Origin: Silene noctiflora
Taxonomy: Eukaryota; Streptophyta; Magnoliopsida; Caryophyllales; Caryophyllaceae
Direction of reading: 5' to 3'
DNA: 20,434 nucleotides
Assembly: GCA_009801015.1 (NCBI GenBank)
Contig: VHZZ01003842.1
Span: 18,796 to 39,229, forward strand
Both the position numbers and the translations under genes were made by a program. Positions 10,301 through 18,591 of this stretch are shown here, piece by piece; positions within the stretch are counted from its first letter, which is position 1; each line of letters starts with the position of its first letter. The notes under the pieces are model-generated. The model made no database searches and had not been told where the DNA came from. It saw only the letters and a program-made list of their open reading frames with translations.

Positions 10301-13300
10301 TCCATTTATTACTCCCTTCCGACGAAGCTTCTGCATTTCTTTTTTGGGTTGATCCACTAAAAGCTTCCACATTCCATATTAAGAAAATTCACTGAAAATG
10401 ATCATCCTACCCCTTTCAAAAGAGCACACTAGACACCACCCATCCAACAAAATCTCACTATCAGACCACCGACATGGCCACACCACTCCACCCAACCAGG
10501 CTCGCCATTGAAACCCACCAAAACCACCTCTCCATTCCATCAGACCCAGTGACCCACTGCCAGTCCAGCAGAGCACACCACCCACCCCAGCAGGCCTATC
10601 ACTGAAACCCACTACTTCATCCTACTAAACTCACCGCCAGACCCCACTGGTCCATCCCAACACCCTGCCTCACCAGATCCATTTGTTTCACCAAACCAAC
10701 CACTCTCACACTCCAAACTACCACACGCCACCCCAGATCCACCGTCCTGTAGCCCAACCCTGCCCCAACCCAGTCCAAAACAACAAAATCATCGTCCCCT
10801 ACTCTCAGAATCACAACTCTCAGCCCAGAAAAGTGCTTCACAACACCAATATTCACCTCAACAGCACCAGATCTACCAGGACCAAACCTAAATACTGCCA
10901 TCAACCTCACGACCATACACAACCAAGATCCTCAAGGGTGAGGATTTTGGGGCGATGGAGTTGGTTGTTGACAATAGGGCGGGGTTTTCGAGTGTGGTGG
11001 TGGTATTCGAAGGTGAGTGGTGGGAGATGTTCCGTTGGTTTTGAGGCTGGTATCGGGTGGATTTTGGTGAGCTATGGCATGGGTGGATGGGCATGGTGGG
11101 GTGAGAGCGAGTTAATTTGGCTGGTAGGTTATGCTTGTGGGCGAGGATCAGAAAAAGAAGATGGTTAGGTGAGGTTATTATGGTACTTTTGGATTATCCT
11201 TATACTTGGTGTCATTTGGAAGGTCGAAGCTTTCAGATAACTTTAATATACATATAGTATGCTACTATGCTTAAAATTTATTTCATTCTTTTCTGTTGTT
11301 TTATTTTCTGGGATTAATGCCCTCTCATTGGTTTAATTTAGGTGTCTGTGTGCCCAACTTGTGGTGGCAACGGTGAAGTTATTTCTGAAATTTGTCGGAA
11401 ATGTGGTGGTGGTGGACGAGTTCGAGTTAAAAAAGATATCAAAGTAAAAATTCCTCCTGGGGTCAGCAAAGGTAGCATTCTTCGTGTTGTTGGGGAGGGT
11501 GATGCAGCTCCAAAAGGGTATGCCAGTGATTTCACGCTTTTTAAATTTCATTCAGCACCTTTCAATCTTGCTCTTGACTAATACCTATTCGAATATATGC
11601 CAGGGGCCCTCCCGGAGATCTTTTTGTTATTCTCGAAGTTAAAGAGATACCAGAAATTCAGAGAGATGGAATAAATCTTCTTTCTGCAATATCTATCGGC
11701 TACACGGATGCCATTCTGGGAACGATTGTGAAGGTAATAATAGATATTCATTTGGTTGAGTTGAATCAAGCCATATGTTACATATGCTAACATGTAGAAA
11801 AAGTTGGTTTCTTGGTTTGTGTCGCTCCTGGCTTGTAAGCTGAGCAGTGTTGATGATGAGTCAATTCTATCATTGCTAAATAATACTTCCTTTGTTTTAT
11901 TTGATTGTATACAATTATCAATATATGTGAGGGGGATTTTGAAAAGCTTACACAATCAAATGGAATAGAGGAAGTATCACTTGAAATCTGCCTGGAGCTG
12001 ACCAAATTCCTGACAGAAAATTCAAGAAAGACCCCCAGTCCTAAAATATATGCCTTATTTTACGCTTAAGTATGACATCCGACTATCAAGGAGGAACCTA
12101 TTAGGCATTGTGTGACCCTGGCAGCATGTTGAGGCACGAAGATATGTATATATCTGATATAACACATTAGCAGCTCAATCAAGTAGATTTAATAAGAAAG
12201 TCTATTTTTTTCTGAACCCAAAGTAAGTTTCCAACTTAGACTCAGAGAGAGAATCGTGACATCAAAGGACTACCTTCTAGTACCCGACAACTTCAAATTC
12301 AATCACTTATTTGCTTCATTATTCCTGCCATAATTTTTAGGCTAAATTGATACAGTAGTACAGTACTATCATTTAGTACTCGACAACTTCAAATTGAATC
12401 ACTTATTATATACTCATTTTTACAAATTAATAACTAATTTAGGTTTTTCTTTAAAAAAATTCTACCTATTACGAATCTTGTTATAGATTGATATATAAAA
12501 TGAAGTAATGAACCATAGTCAAGTTTCTAAAGTAATATCCACGGGCCTTGTCATCCCAGTGGTGCGCCTCACGCTTTTCAAAATGAAGGCACCTTCTCTA
12601 CACTAATTCACCCACTATAATTATTTAGAAAAAAAAAAAAAAAAGGTGTAAATTGAGCTGGGGTTCCTCACTTTCTATTGAGCCTAAGATTAAGATCTGA
12701 ATTTTGAAAATTTGGCCTCTCCTGCGTTCCTGCTTGCTTATGACTGGGACTATGCAAGGTGGAGTTAGAGGGAGTACACCATATGGAAGCACCTGTCGAT
12801 CAATTTTTATTTACCATTCTGGATCTTAATTGTAATTTTTTATGCACGAGCCTAGTTCTAGAGCACTGGTTAATATTTTTTCTTTTTTGGGAAGCACTGG
12901 TGCACCTGGAGACTCGAGTTTCATATATTTGCACGTATTTAGCAATTTCCAATTTCTTTATTTTGCAGGTTAAGACTGTTGAAGGGCCTGTTGATTTGGC
13001 AGTTCCGCCAGGTACTCAGCCGGGAGATGTCCTTGTTCTTGCAAAGAAGGGTGTACCAAAATTGAACAAGCCTTCTATACGAGGCGACCACTTATTTACT
13101 GTAAAAGTCACTATACCTAAACGCATTAGGTGAGCACAATAATTCTCCCATTTTGCTTCATGTGTTCATGCTTGGTAGCTTTAAACCTTATTATAAATTA
13201 TTTGTTAATTTTTTTTATCTGTGTTTCGGCTGATAACTTCCACATTCCGCAATTTTATCTTTGCATATGTATGTTTAGCAAAAAAAACGAGTAGATTGTT

Positions 13301-15155
13301 TTTATATGGAATTATTGAGCCTTGTAACCAGAAGAATATGTGGTGGCTAATGCTTTTAGTCGAACTCGGAAAGCGAGTTCAGCAACCAAATTATCCAGAT
13401 TCTGCTTGTAGCTACAACATACTCCCTCCATCCGTCTATATTGTCACCCTTTGACTTTAATAGTCAACTTTGGCCATCATTTACTCATAATATATAATAA
13501 TTACAACTTCGTTTGGAAAGATCGCATGAAGATAGTTGTTTTAATAAACAGACGAGACACTTTTGTTTTGACATTATACCTTTACATATATTTGGAGATA
13601 TTAATGGTCAAGTTTTAATGTCAAAAGAGAGAAATATAAATGTGATGGAGGTAGTACCATTTAGCTGTACAAAGACTCATTTTGATGTGGTTTATGTTTT
13701 CAGCACTCGAGAGCGTGAGTTGCTCGTAGAGCTTGCTTCCCTTGGTACCACAAAAAGTGCTCGTACACGCACCCGTCCTCAGCCTGGACCAGCAGGTGAG
13801 CACTGTCTACTGATATTTTGTTGAAAAGATGGAGATTTTCTTTCATATTATTATGTTAACACTGCGATACGTGTGTTCTCGTTTCTTGCCATTTTGTTTG
13901 TTACTCTCTCCATCCTATTTATATCGTCCCATATTCCTTTTTGTCCATCCCAAAATTATTACTCCTTTAAAAGGTGAACTTTTCATACCAGCCATAGTTA
14001 AGCAACACTTATTTAAATGGGGACGAATAGTAACCATAGTTTTAAGTCCCTGGGTGATAATGGTTATTTCAGGACTAACTTTGTGCTAAACCTTGGGTAA
14101 TATTGATGAATAAGGGAGTGAACACCTGAGGCAAAGATGTTTCATAAGCTAGCGAACTTGTATTGATTCTAATTTTTGTTATTTTACGGATGCCTGATAA
14201 TTATTCACTTGTATTCTGCTTGGTTTTGCTGATGAGTAGAGCTGTCTATCTAAATCTAACATATCCTATTTGTGCTTAGATGAGTTAGGAAAACTATTAC
14301 TTATGGCTAGGCTAGCTTTGACAGCGTTTCTGAATGATGAAGGTTGATATATTGGGTTTTGGACATCCTCCAACATATCATAGTCGCCATTGAGATGATG
14401 TCCCAATCTTGAAGGATGTCTCCAGTGGCGAATCTAGAGTCTAGACAAATTACTTTGCAATGTCCCCTGAACATGTTTTAGATATATTATTATATTATTT
14501 TGCAAAACTTCCACAATTAATTCTTTTAAGCAAAAACCGTGGGTGATATAACAGTTTTTTTTTAGCTGTTGGTGTCCTGGGAACCCCAACGTGTAATGTG
14601 GATCAACCAATGATCCCCTCCAATTCCGTCATTCAAATAATGATATATGTTTCTTGTACGAAGGTGAAATGGTGGAGACTCCAGCAACAAATACAGAAAC
14701 TGAAGGGAGCGAGGAGTCAGGAGACCAGGATGATCCGTGGAAGAAACTGAAGGATTTTGCAGGGTAAGTCCGAGCATTATTTTCTTTTTTTCCTTTTCTT
14801 TTTTCAAATGGCTTTGGCAATCTTTTTTAGCTTGCTCGAAATAGCAACTATTTTATTTTTGTATGTTCTTTTGTGGGCCTAAAATGGCTGCACTTCTTTT
14901 TGTGAAATAGCGGTCCTTGGATGTAGTCCTCGACGCAATTTTCATCTTGGGTCATTTGGAAACAACCTCTTTGTGTTGTTAACACAAGGGTAATGCCGTG
15001 TACATCCGACTCCCCCCCCCACACACAATTTGCGGGAGCCATTAGGGTAATGTTGTTGTATGTCGTTTATATATCCTTCTTATATTTACCCTGTGAAATG
15101 ATGTTACAGGTCTGTGGCGAATGGTGCTCTGAAATGGCTGAAAGACAATCTATAA
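4649..15155 (+). CDS. Chloroplast-type type-A DnaJ/Hsp40 co-chaperone, 11 exons, 489 aa
   Basis: Exons by GT-AG splicing: 4649-4936, 6416-6484, 7908-8000, 8109-8227, 8463-8658, 11342-11517, 11604-11733, 12969-13129, 13704-13795, 14664-14763, 15110-15155. The phases join without a stop. Residues 1 to about 66 are Ser/Thr/Arg-rich, like a plastid transit peptide. The J domain is about 70-135 ([11 protein letters not shown] at 98-100 at the start of exon 2, YDRYGEAG). A Gly/Phe linker with [11 protein letters not shown] follows. Four zinc motifs are intact: CELCAGSG 216-223, CSTCGGRG 233-240, CPTCGGNG 259-266, CRKCGGGG 273-280. The C-terminal domains include GPPGDLF, RDGINLL and PPGTQPGD. The tail ends WLKDNL. 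Family knowledge: such proteins stimulate Hsp70 ATPase through HPD and hold clients. It belongs with the plastid DJA group of Arabidopsis (for example At3g17830 and At1g80030); I cannot say which is the ortholog. The exon 10 acceptor (ACGAAG) is the weakest splice call. Confidence 0.92.
4994..5378. repeat. Three-unit tandem repeat in DnaJ intron 1
   Basis: Three imperfect units run head to tail. The ATTTTGATTTTAGG start recurs at 4993 and 5130, and TGTGTGAAAA at 5170 and 5271. A closing GCGGAGCTAGGA motif recurs at 5109, 5251 (GCGGAACTAGGA) and 5354. Spacing is 142 then 103 bp, so the third unit has lost about 40 bp. AATTTGTGTGGTAC is shared by units two and three. The closing motif matches the left end of the hAT-like element next to it, so the array probably formed by repeated duplication around that transposon end. 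Confidence 0.65.
5352..5527. mobile_element. hAT-like non-autonomous element in intron 1
   Basis: The left edge TAGCGGAGCTAGGA and the right edge, GCTCCACCGCTG read on the plus strand, are imperfect inverted copies (right edge reverse complement CAGCGGTGGAGC). They resemble the CAGTGGCGGAnCTAGG ends of plant hAT-type elements. Length is about 176 bp with no coding capacity. I could not find a clean 8-bp target-site duplication, so the superfamily call is tentative. Confidence 0.4.
5530..6415. other. Rest of DnaJ intron 1
   Basis: This is unremarkable T-rich intron sequence ending in a TTGATTCAAG acceptor. The intron begins with GTGTAA at 4937. I see no transposon ends or conserved reading frames here. 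Confidence 0.5.
7229..7366. repeat. Short duplication followed by a 45-T tract in intron 2
   Basis: GCTGACAAATTGTT occurs at 7229 and again at 7298, 69 bp apart. Just after the second copy is an uninterrupted run of 45 T (7322-7366). Such a tract could be the A-tail of a minus-strand retroposon or simple slippage; no retroposon body is recognisable to its right. The remainder of intron 2 (6485-7907) shows no other feature. Confidence 0.6.
9247..10138. mobile_element. Putative non-autonomous transposon A in intron 5
   Basis: The left part starts CTCCCTCCCATT and soon reads AAGGAAACAATAAAAAACT. The right part, reverse complemented, reads CTCCCACCC, then CTTCCCATTTTCC and AGGGAAACTCCACTTTTTACT, an imperfect inverted match. 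Inside, the plus strand is C-rich (CCACC motifs) from about 9360 to 9600 and then abruptly G-rich (GGTGG, GAGGG) to about 9750. No reading frame has a recognisable domain. The edges are approximate and the superfamily is unknown. Confidence 0.4.
9783..10120. repeat. Two-copy direct repeat of about 166-169 bp
   Basis: Two successive units share GTAAGATGAAT, TTAATTATTGTAATCTATGT, GTGTATCTT, GGTCATTTTAACACAAAAAG and GGAGTTTCCCTA. The TAATTATTGT block is at 9821 and 9987, and GGAGTTTCCCT at 9926 and 10095. The units differ at scattered bases, so the duplication is not recent. It lies at the right side of transposon A and looks like a reiterated subterminal region. Confidence 0.75.
10380..11165. 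mobile_element. C-rich then G-rich insertion B in intron 5
   Basis: From about 10390 to 10930 the plus strand is dominated by CCA/CACC words, and from about 10935 to 11160 by GGT/GTGG words, a complete reversal of strand bias. The left edge AAGAAAATTCACTG then AATGATCATCCTACC is an imperfect reverse complement of the AGGG, GGTCATTTTAACAC, AGTTTTCT segment of the direct repeat at 9783-10120, so A and B are related or parts of one compound element. Long open frames occur on both strands, as expected of stop-poor GC-rich DNA; none has a domain. Confidence 0.4.
11886..11974. mobile_element. Compact Stowaway-like MITE (89 bp) in intron 7
   Basis: The ends are inverted: left CTTCCTTTGTTTTATTTGAT, right reverse complement CTTCCTCTATTCCATTTGAT, with TGATTGT continuing on both arms. 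TA dinucleotides flank both sides (11884-11885 and 11975-11976), the target duplication of Tc1/mariner-derived Stowaway MITEs. Almost the whole element is stem, with a loop of roughly 35 bases. It carries no gene. Confidence 0.75.
12278..12411. repeat. Direct repeat pair in intron 7
   Basis: TAGTACCCGACAACTTCAAA at 12278 recurs as TAGTACTCGACAACTTCAAA at 12374, followed in both by TTnAATCACTTATT. The 37-bp units are 96 bp apart with two or three mismatches. No transposon ends were identified around them. The rest of intron 7 to 12968 holds a 16-bp or so A run near 12630 and otherwise nothing assignable. Confidence 0.6.
13422..13654. mobile_element. Stowaway-like MITE (233 bp) in intron 8
   Basis: The left end CTCCCTCCATCCGTCTATAT and the right end, whose reverse complement is CTACCTCCATCACATTTATA, form the terminal inverted repeat. 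Both sides are flanked by TA (13420-13421 and 13655-13656). The CTCCCTCC terminus and TA target duplication are diagnostic of Stowaway elements. It ends only about 50 bp before the exon 9 acceptor at 13703. Confidence 0.75.
13905..14121. mobile_element. Degraded Stowaway-like MITE in intron 9
   Basis: The left end CTCTCTCCATCCTATTTATA follows a TA and resembles a Stowaway terminus. A possible right end is AATAAGGGAGTG near 14110, which is only a partial inverted match. GGGGACGAATAGTAACCATAG inside resembles sequence common in such elements. The right boundary is uncertain. Confidence 0.4.
14872..15042 (+). repeat. SINE-like dispersed repeat, copy 2 (plus strand)
   Basis: This is the plus-strand partner of the copy at 3795-3956, with the shared blocks GACGCAATTTTCATCTT, GGTCATTTGGAAA, TTGTTAACACAAGGGTAA and GTGTACATCCGA. 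It continues past the end of the first copy through a C9 run and CACACAATTTGCGGGAGCC, which matches the ACATCCGACCCCCC...GCGGGAGCC tail of plant Au-type SINEs. It fills most of DnaJ intron 10 (14764-15109) upstream of the last exon. The tRNA-like head is not recognisable. Confidence 0.6.
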
Positions 15156-15757
15156 TTTAGACGTCACCTTCTAATTCCAACAGTTCTTGTTATTGGCAAG
15201 TATTTTGAATTGCCTCAGCAGAGCAGTGGAGGAAGAAAGCAGATTTGGTTAGCTTTACCAAAGCGGTTGTATCTCGAGAGTAATTATTCGATTCTTTTTG
15301 CACTGTAAATGCATCTTCACACTTGAGCAGGGCCTGTGTATTTATATTACAATTTAATGACCAAATGTAGGCTGGGTTTTACCTCAATAGGCAGCATGTA
15401 TTTCACCAACTCATATTTTCTCCGTTTTAACCAAGAGTTGGTTATTTTTTGTGAGGTAGAGTTATAATTTTATCCGTTTAGCATGCCTCTAGGATGGTAA
15501 TTTTGGTTACAGATTTCCGGCTTTTTACGCCCCAAATAATGTACTTACTGAAAGAAAAGAGTGTATAATTTTCGTAGCAGTACACATTTGATGAACTGGT
15601 GTCCAAATTATTCTGGAGATGTATGGGAACTCAAAGTTTGAAGTACGATCTACACTGTTGAAACAAACTTCTTGGGTGAATTCAGTGTTGACCTCTGTTG
15701 TAATACCGTGCCACTGTTGTTGGCTACAAGATAATACAATGTCTAATGTGATTTGAA
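15156..15757. other. Shared 3' flank of two convergent genes
   Basis: This holds the 3' UTR of the DnaJ gene on the left and of the minus-strand membrane-protein gene on the right. T-rich and ATTTA-like stretches around 15330-15360 and 15540-15580 are plausible polyadenylation regions, but no canonical AATAAA is well placed. No further gene or repeat is visible. Confidence 0.5.
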
Positions 15758-16619
15758 TCAGTCTTTACGACTTTCTTTGGCTAAAAGTAGAACAGCTATA
15801 ACCGTTGGAGTTGAAATGATCAACAGAGCAACGGTGATGTCAGGTCTGGTGATCGTTGGTAGTGCTGCACTGCCGTACTTAATCACAGCTGCCCCGAGAA
15901 TGGAGCCAATGACCAATTTCAACAGGTACTTGAGGTTATCCTGCACGGTCAATAACATGTGTAAAAACACAGTTCCATACTTTGTAAGGTCAGCTCAGCT
16001 AGAATTTATCTAGGTACTCTCTTCCTCATTGATTCACATACACCTATCCAAACCGCTATCTGAATCATACAACCTGAAAGTTGTGATATTCTCGACACTT
16101 TGGTTTTAAATTCGAGGTACATAGCCGATTTAGCTCAATGATACATATACCTTCTTGTGGTGATAACATGAATAAGGTACATTAAACGACATACGGCAAT
16201 TCCCTCGGAAAAAATAAAGTCACATACGACATGACAAAGCTGAGACACAATGCTACTCCCTCCATTCCGATCAATTTTCTATACATTTGATTAAAACATA
16301 ACTTACATATATTCAGGAGGATGGGAAAACAAAAAAGAACCTGAAAAGTAGAAGGAAATGGAGAGTTGGGTTCATTGGAGTTGGAACCCGAGGGCCCGGA
16401 AGTAGCCTGAACAAGAGGAGAAGGAGCTCTAGAGATATGGCCTATACCAATGCGCCGCAAGTGTTTTCTTCTTCTTTGTTGGATTATTGAGGAGGTTCTG
16501 GAGTCGGAGTTGGAGTTGGAGTTGGAGTTGGAGTTGGTGTTGGTGTTGGTGTTGGTGTTGGTGAACCAAAATGTGGTTGCGGTTTCACTTCCTATCAAAT
16601 TCCCTACTTTGGCTGCCAT
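15758..16619 (-). CDS. Unrecognised small plastid-type membrane protein, 2 exons, 153 aa
   Basis: Exon 1 runs 16619 to 16341 (93 codons) and exon 2 runs 15940 to 15758 (60 codons plus stop), with a 400-bp intron starting GTTCTT and ending GTGCAG; both exons meet at codon boundaries. Residues 1-90 lack acidic runs and are rich in Ser, Thr, Asn and Arg (QQRRRKHLRR at 47-56), like a plastid transit peptide. Residues 20-40 are an alternating Thr-Asn/Ser-Asn tract encoded by a hexanucleotide repeat. Exon 2 has two hydrophobic segments, LLKLVIGSILGAAVI near 99-113 and ITVALLIISTPTVIAVLLLA near 128-147, joined by KYGSAALPTITRPD, and ends AKESRKD. This suggests a two-pass membrane protein with a short basic/acidic tail. 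I do not recognise the family and assign no function. The coherent splice and the hydrophobic exon support a real gene. Confidence 0.7.
16256..16300. mobile_element. Single Stowaway-like end inside the intron of the small gene
   Basis: CTCCCTCCATTCCGATCAAT follows a TA dinucleotide at 16254-16255 and matches a Stowaway left terminus. No matching right end is visible within the intron, so the element is probably truncated. It lies between the donor (16340) and acceptor (15941) of the minus-strand gene. Confidence 0.4.
16498..16562. repeat. Coding hexanucleotide microsatellite
   Basis: On the plus strand about five GGAGTT units are followed by four GGTGTT units, with imperfect edge units GGAGTC and GGTGAA. 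On the minus strand this encodes the alternating Thr-Asn then Ser-Asn tract of the small membrane protein. The repeat keeps frame because its unit is six bases. Confidence 0.85.
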
Positions 16620-16624
16620 CTCAT
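16604..16624 (-). promoter_or_regulatory. Overlapping upstream ORF at the start of the small gene
   Basis: An ATG five bases upstream of the chosen start opens a six-codon frame (ATGAGATGGCAGCCAAAGTAG on the minus strand) that ends inside the main frame. A ribosome using it would have to reinitiate or leaky-scan to make the protein. The main ATG has a good context (GAGATGGC), which favours the chosen start. Confidence 0.4.
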
Positions 16625-16827
16625 TTGGTTACAAGTTTGTGGAAAGGTTTGTACAAGTGGTTCATATCCTCCCCAAATATCCCTTTTGTTTTTAAGCACG
16701 GGACTTTACTCTTTAGAAATTAGAATCACTGAATTACCCCCCTCAATCCAATTACATTACTCCGTATCTAATTAAAGATTATTTTAACGAACATCTTGTA
16801 TTATTTTCGTCTGGAGAGAGTAATTTA

Positions 16828-17048
16828 GGCCTTATTCTATTTCACTTAATTTCAGCTCATTTCGGTTTTGATCAGCTGTTTTCTGTTAAGTTTTATTCAG
16901 GTTCAGTCAATTTTGTCCAGCTCATCTTTTCACAAAATTAACTTTTAATTCAGCTACATTCACTCCAGCTCAGTTCCATTCATTTGTTTAATTCAGCTCT
17001 ACTCCATTTAATTCAATTCAGCTCGTTTTGGCCAAAAAGAACAAGGCC
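16828..17048. mobile_element. Tourist-like (PIF/Harbinger) MITE, 221 bp
   Basis: The ends are GGCCTTATTCTATTT and, reverse complemented on the right, GGCCTTGTTCTTTTT. TTA flanks both sides (16825-16827 and 17049-17051), the three-base target duplication of PIF/Harbinger elements. GGCCTTGTTC is a common terminus of plant Harbinger MITEs. Inside, TTCAGCTC-like words recur many times. There is no reading frame. Confidence 0.75.
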
Positions 17049-17239
17049 TTAGAGGGAGAGCGGAAAGGGAGACGAGAAATTTAGAGAGAGATAAATTTCA
17101 TTATTTTAGATAGTAAGAGATAGTAAGAAGAAGATAAAAGGATTTGAGGGACGTAATAGGATCCATTTATTTTCCTTATACGAGACAAATTAATTCTCCA
17201 TCAACAAAAAAAAATTAGGTAGGAAAACCCGCAAATCCT

Positions 17240-17480
17240 TCACGGCCCACAACTCATGGTGTGCATGCTGTGCTTAAACAAATCCTTCACTTTAGCTTTA
17301 TTTTTTTGGGCCCAGGTAGATTGTGTCTTGCTTGGGTTAGGCACGATCCTCTTTCTCAAACTTTGGCCTAGGCACGACCTATGACCCATGACATGTCGTG
17401 TGGGCTAGGCCCTGTCAATCCCGTGTCGTGCTAAAATTGGTCATGGGCTGTACTGAGGCGTGCCAGCCCGTGCCACTTCT
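17240..17480. repeat. GC-rich segment with internal inverted repeats
   Basis: Motifs such as GGCACGAC, GGGCTAGGCC, GTGTCGTGC and GGCGTGCC recur in both orientations. For example GGCACGACC...TGACCCATGAC is imperfectly inverted as GGTCATGGGCTG...GGCGTGCC. It stands out from the AT-rich surroundings and looks like part of a dispersed plant repeat. It has no clear ends. The AT-rich remainder to 17830 holds nothing assignable. Confidence 0.4.
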
Positions 17481-17833
17481 ATATCTAACAATTAAAAAAA
17501 GTTGTAAAATTATTTCATTAATTATAGTAAAAATGAGGTTGTACTTCATTTTCTCGTGATATATTATTAATTATTTTTCTCTAATTACCATTTTTCCCAA
17601 AAAAAAAACTTATAATTACCATTGATTGGTTGACAGTTTCAACATAAGTAGTCATAGAAAATTTTATCGTATGCAGTAATGATTCTCGGTCTAATTTTCG
17701 TGTTATATCTGATTTTCGATTACTTCGCTTTCTAACATACAATATAAAGCTTGTTTATTTAACAAGAACTTTATTTATACTATATAACTGGTTCGAACTC
17801 ATTTTACAAATTAAGTTAATAAATAAAGTAATA

Positions 17834-18315
17834 CTCCCTCCTTTTCGCTAACATGTTCCATAATTTCTAAAATGACAACTTCACTAGAGGGTGTTTAGTT
17901 GAGGGTGTTGGAATGGAATGAAATGGATTTGAGTGATTCTAGTATTTGGTTGGAGCAATTTGGAATGGGGTTAGAATCCATTAGGATTCTAATTCCACCC
18001 CAACCCCTTGGAATCTCATACCCACCTCCCCCCTCAAGGTTTTAACTCCATGCCCCCTCCATATAACTCTAGAGTGAACCAAACAATAAATAAAAGGTAT
18101 GAGGTTCTAAATTCATACTTCCATGGTATCCCATTCCATTTCAATCCATTCCAACCTTTTGAACCAAACACCCCCTAAGATCTTCCACTTTCCTTATTAG
18201 TCTATTATTCATTCTCTCTCTTATTTTCATTTTCCTCCATTTTCCACCATAAATCTCGTTTCTCTTAAAAACTCATCAAAAAACAATGTGGAACATCATA
18301 ATGAATAAGAGGGAG
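17834..18315. mobile_element. Stowaway-like MITE carrying a nested insertion
   Basis: The left end CTCCCTCCTTTTCGCTAACA, then TGTTCCA, is inverted at the right end, whose reverse complement begins CTCCCTCTTATTCATTATGA then TGTTCCACA. TA flanks both sides (17832-17833 and 18316-18317). The element is longer than a normal Stowaway because a second MITE sits inside it; without that the length would be near 190 bp. Confidence 0.65.
17887..18175. mobile_element. Nested MITE with GGGTGTTTGGTT-type ends
   Basis: The left arm GAGGGTGTTTAGTT, then GTTGGAATGGAATGAAATGG, is inverted on the right; its reverse complement is GGGGGTGTTTGGTT, then GGTTGGAATGGATTGAAATG. The 289-bp element is nearly all inverted repeat, with a further palindrome ATTAGGATTCTAAT near its middle. 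CTA occurs on both sides, but the exact target duplication is unclear, so hAT versus Harbinger is open. Confidence 0.65.
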
Positions 18316-18350
18316 TAATAGTAGTAGACTAGTAGTAGTAGGAGCATGAA

Positions 18351-18425
18351 AATACTCCCTCCTATTCAGGGTATTATTCCTTTTTTTTTGTACAATAAAT
18401 AAAGAACCGAATTTGGACCATCTAA
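18351..18425. mobile_element. Truncated Stowaway-like left end
   Basis: CTCCCTCCTATTCAGGGTAT follows a TA at 18349-18350 and has the usual Stowaway terminus, but the right end is missing. It stops where LINE-like 5' sequence begins, so the other half may lie beyond the LINE. Confidence 0.4.
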
Positions 18426-18591
18426 AACACACTACTGACAATGTGCTCCTAGGGTTTTCCTGTGGAGATTTTGTCTTCGCTCGTCTTTGATTTTCCTTTC
18501 ATTAGAGGATCTCTCCTACGCTTTCTGCGTAGGGTTTGTGCGTTTCTCTTTCCTTTGTTCGATATCTTAGGGTTCTTTCTTAGGAACCCTA

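Noticed and set aside
10683..11168. 161-codon open frame in intron 5
   Set aside because: It spans the C-rich to G-rich switch, is low in complexity (Pro/His/Asn/Gln then Gly/Trp), has no domain, and has equally long frames opposite. It is stop-poor repeat DNA.
8659..11341. Large gap between zinc motifs 2 and 3 as evidence of a broken DnaJ gene
   Set aside because: The join 8658/11342 restores GMFSQ-VSVCPTC in frame with GT and AG at the borders, so it is a long intron, not a break.
12759..13133. Exon 8 extended upstream as a 124-codon frame
   Set aside because: Only the part from 12969 matches DnaJ; the upstream residues are intron read-through before a good TTTTGCAG acceptor.
14423..14440. 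CAGTGGCGAATCTAGAG as a hAT element end in intron 9
   Set aside because: The motif fits one end, but no inverted partner or target duplication was found nearby.
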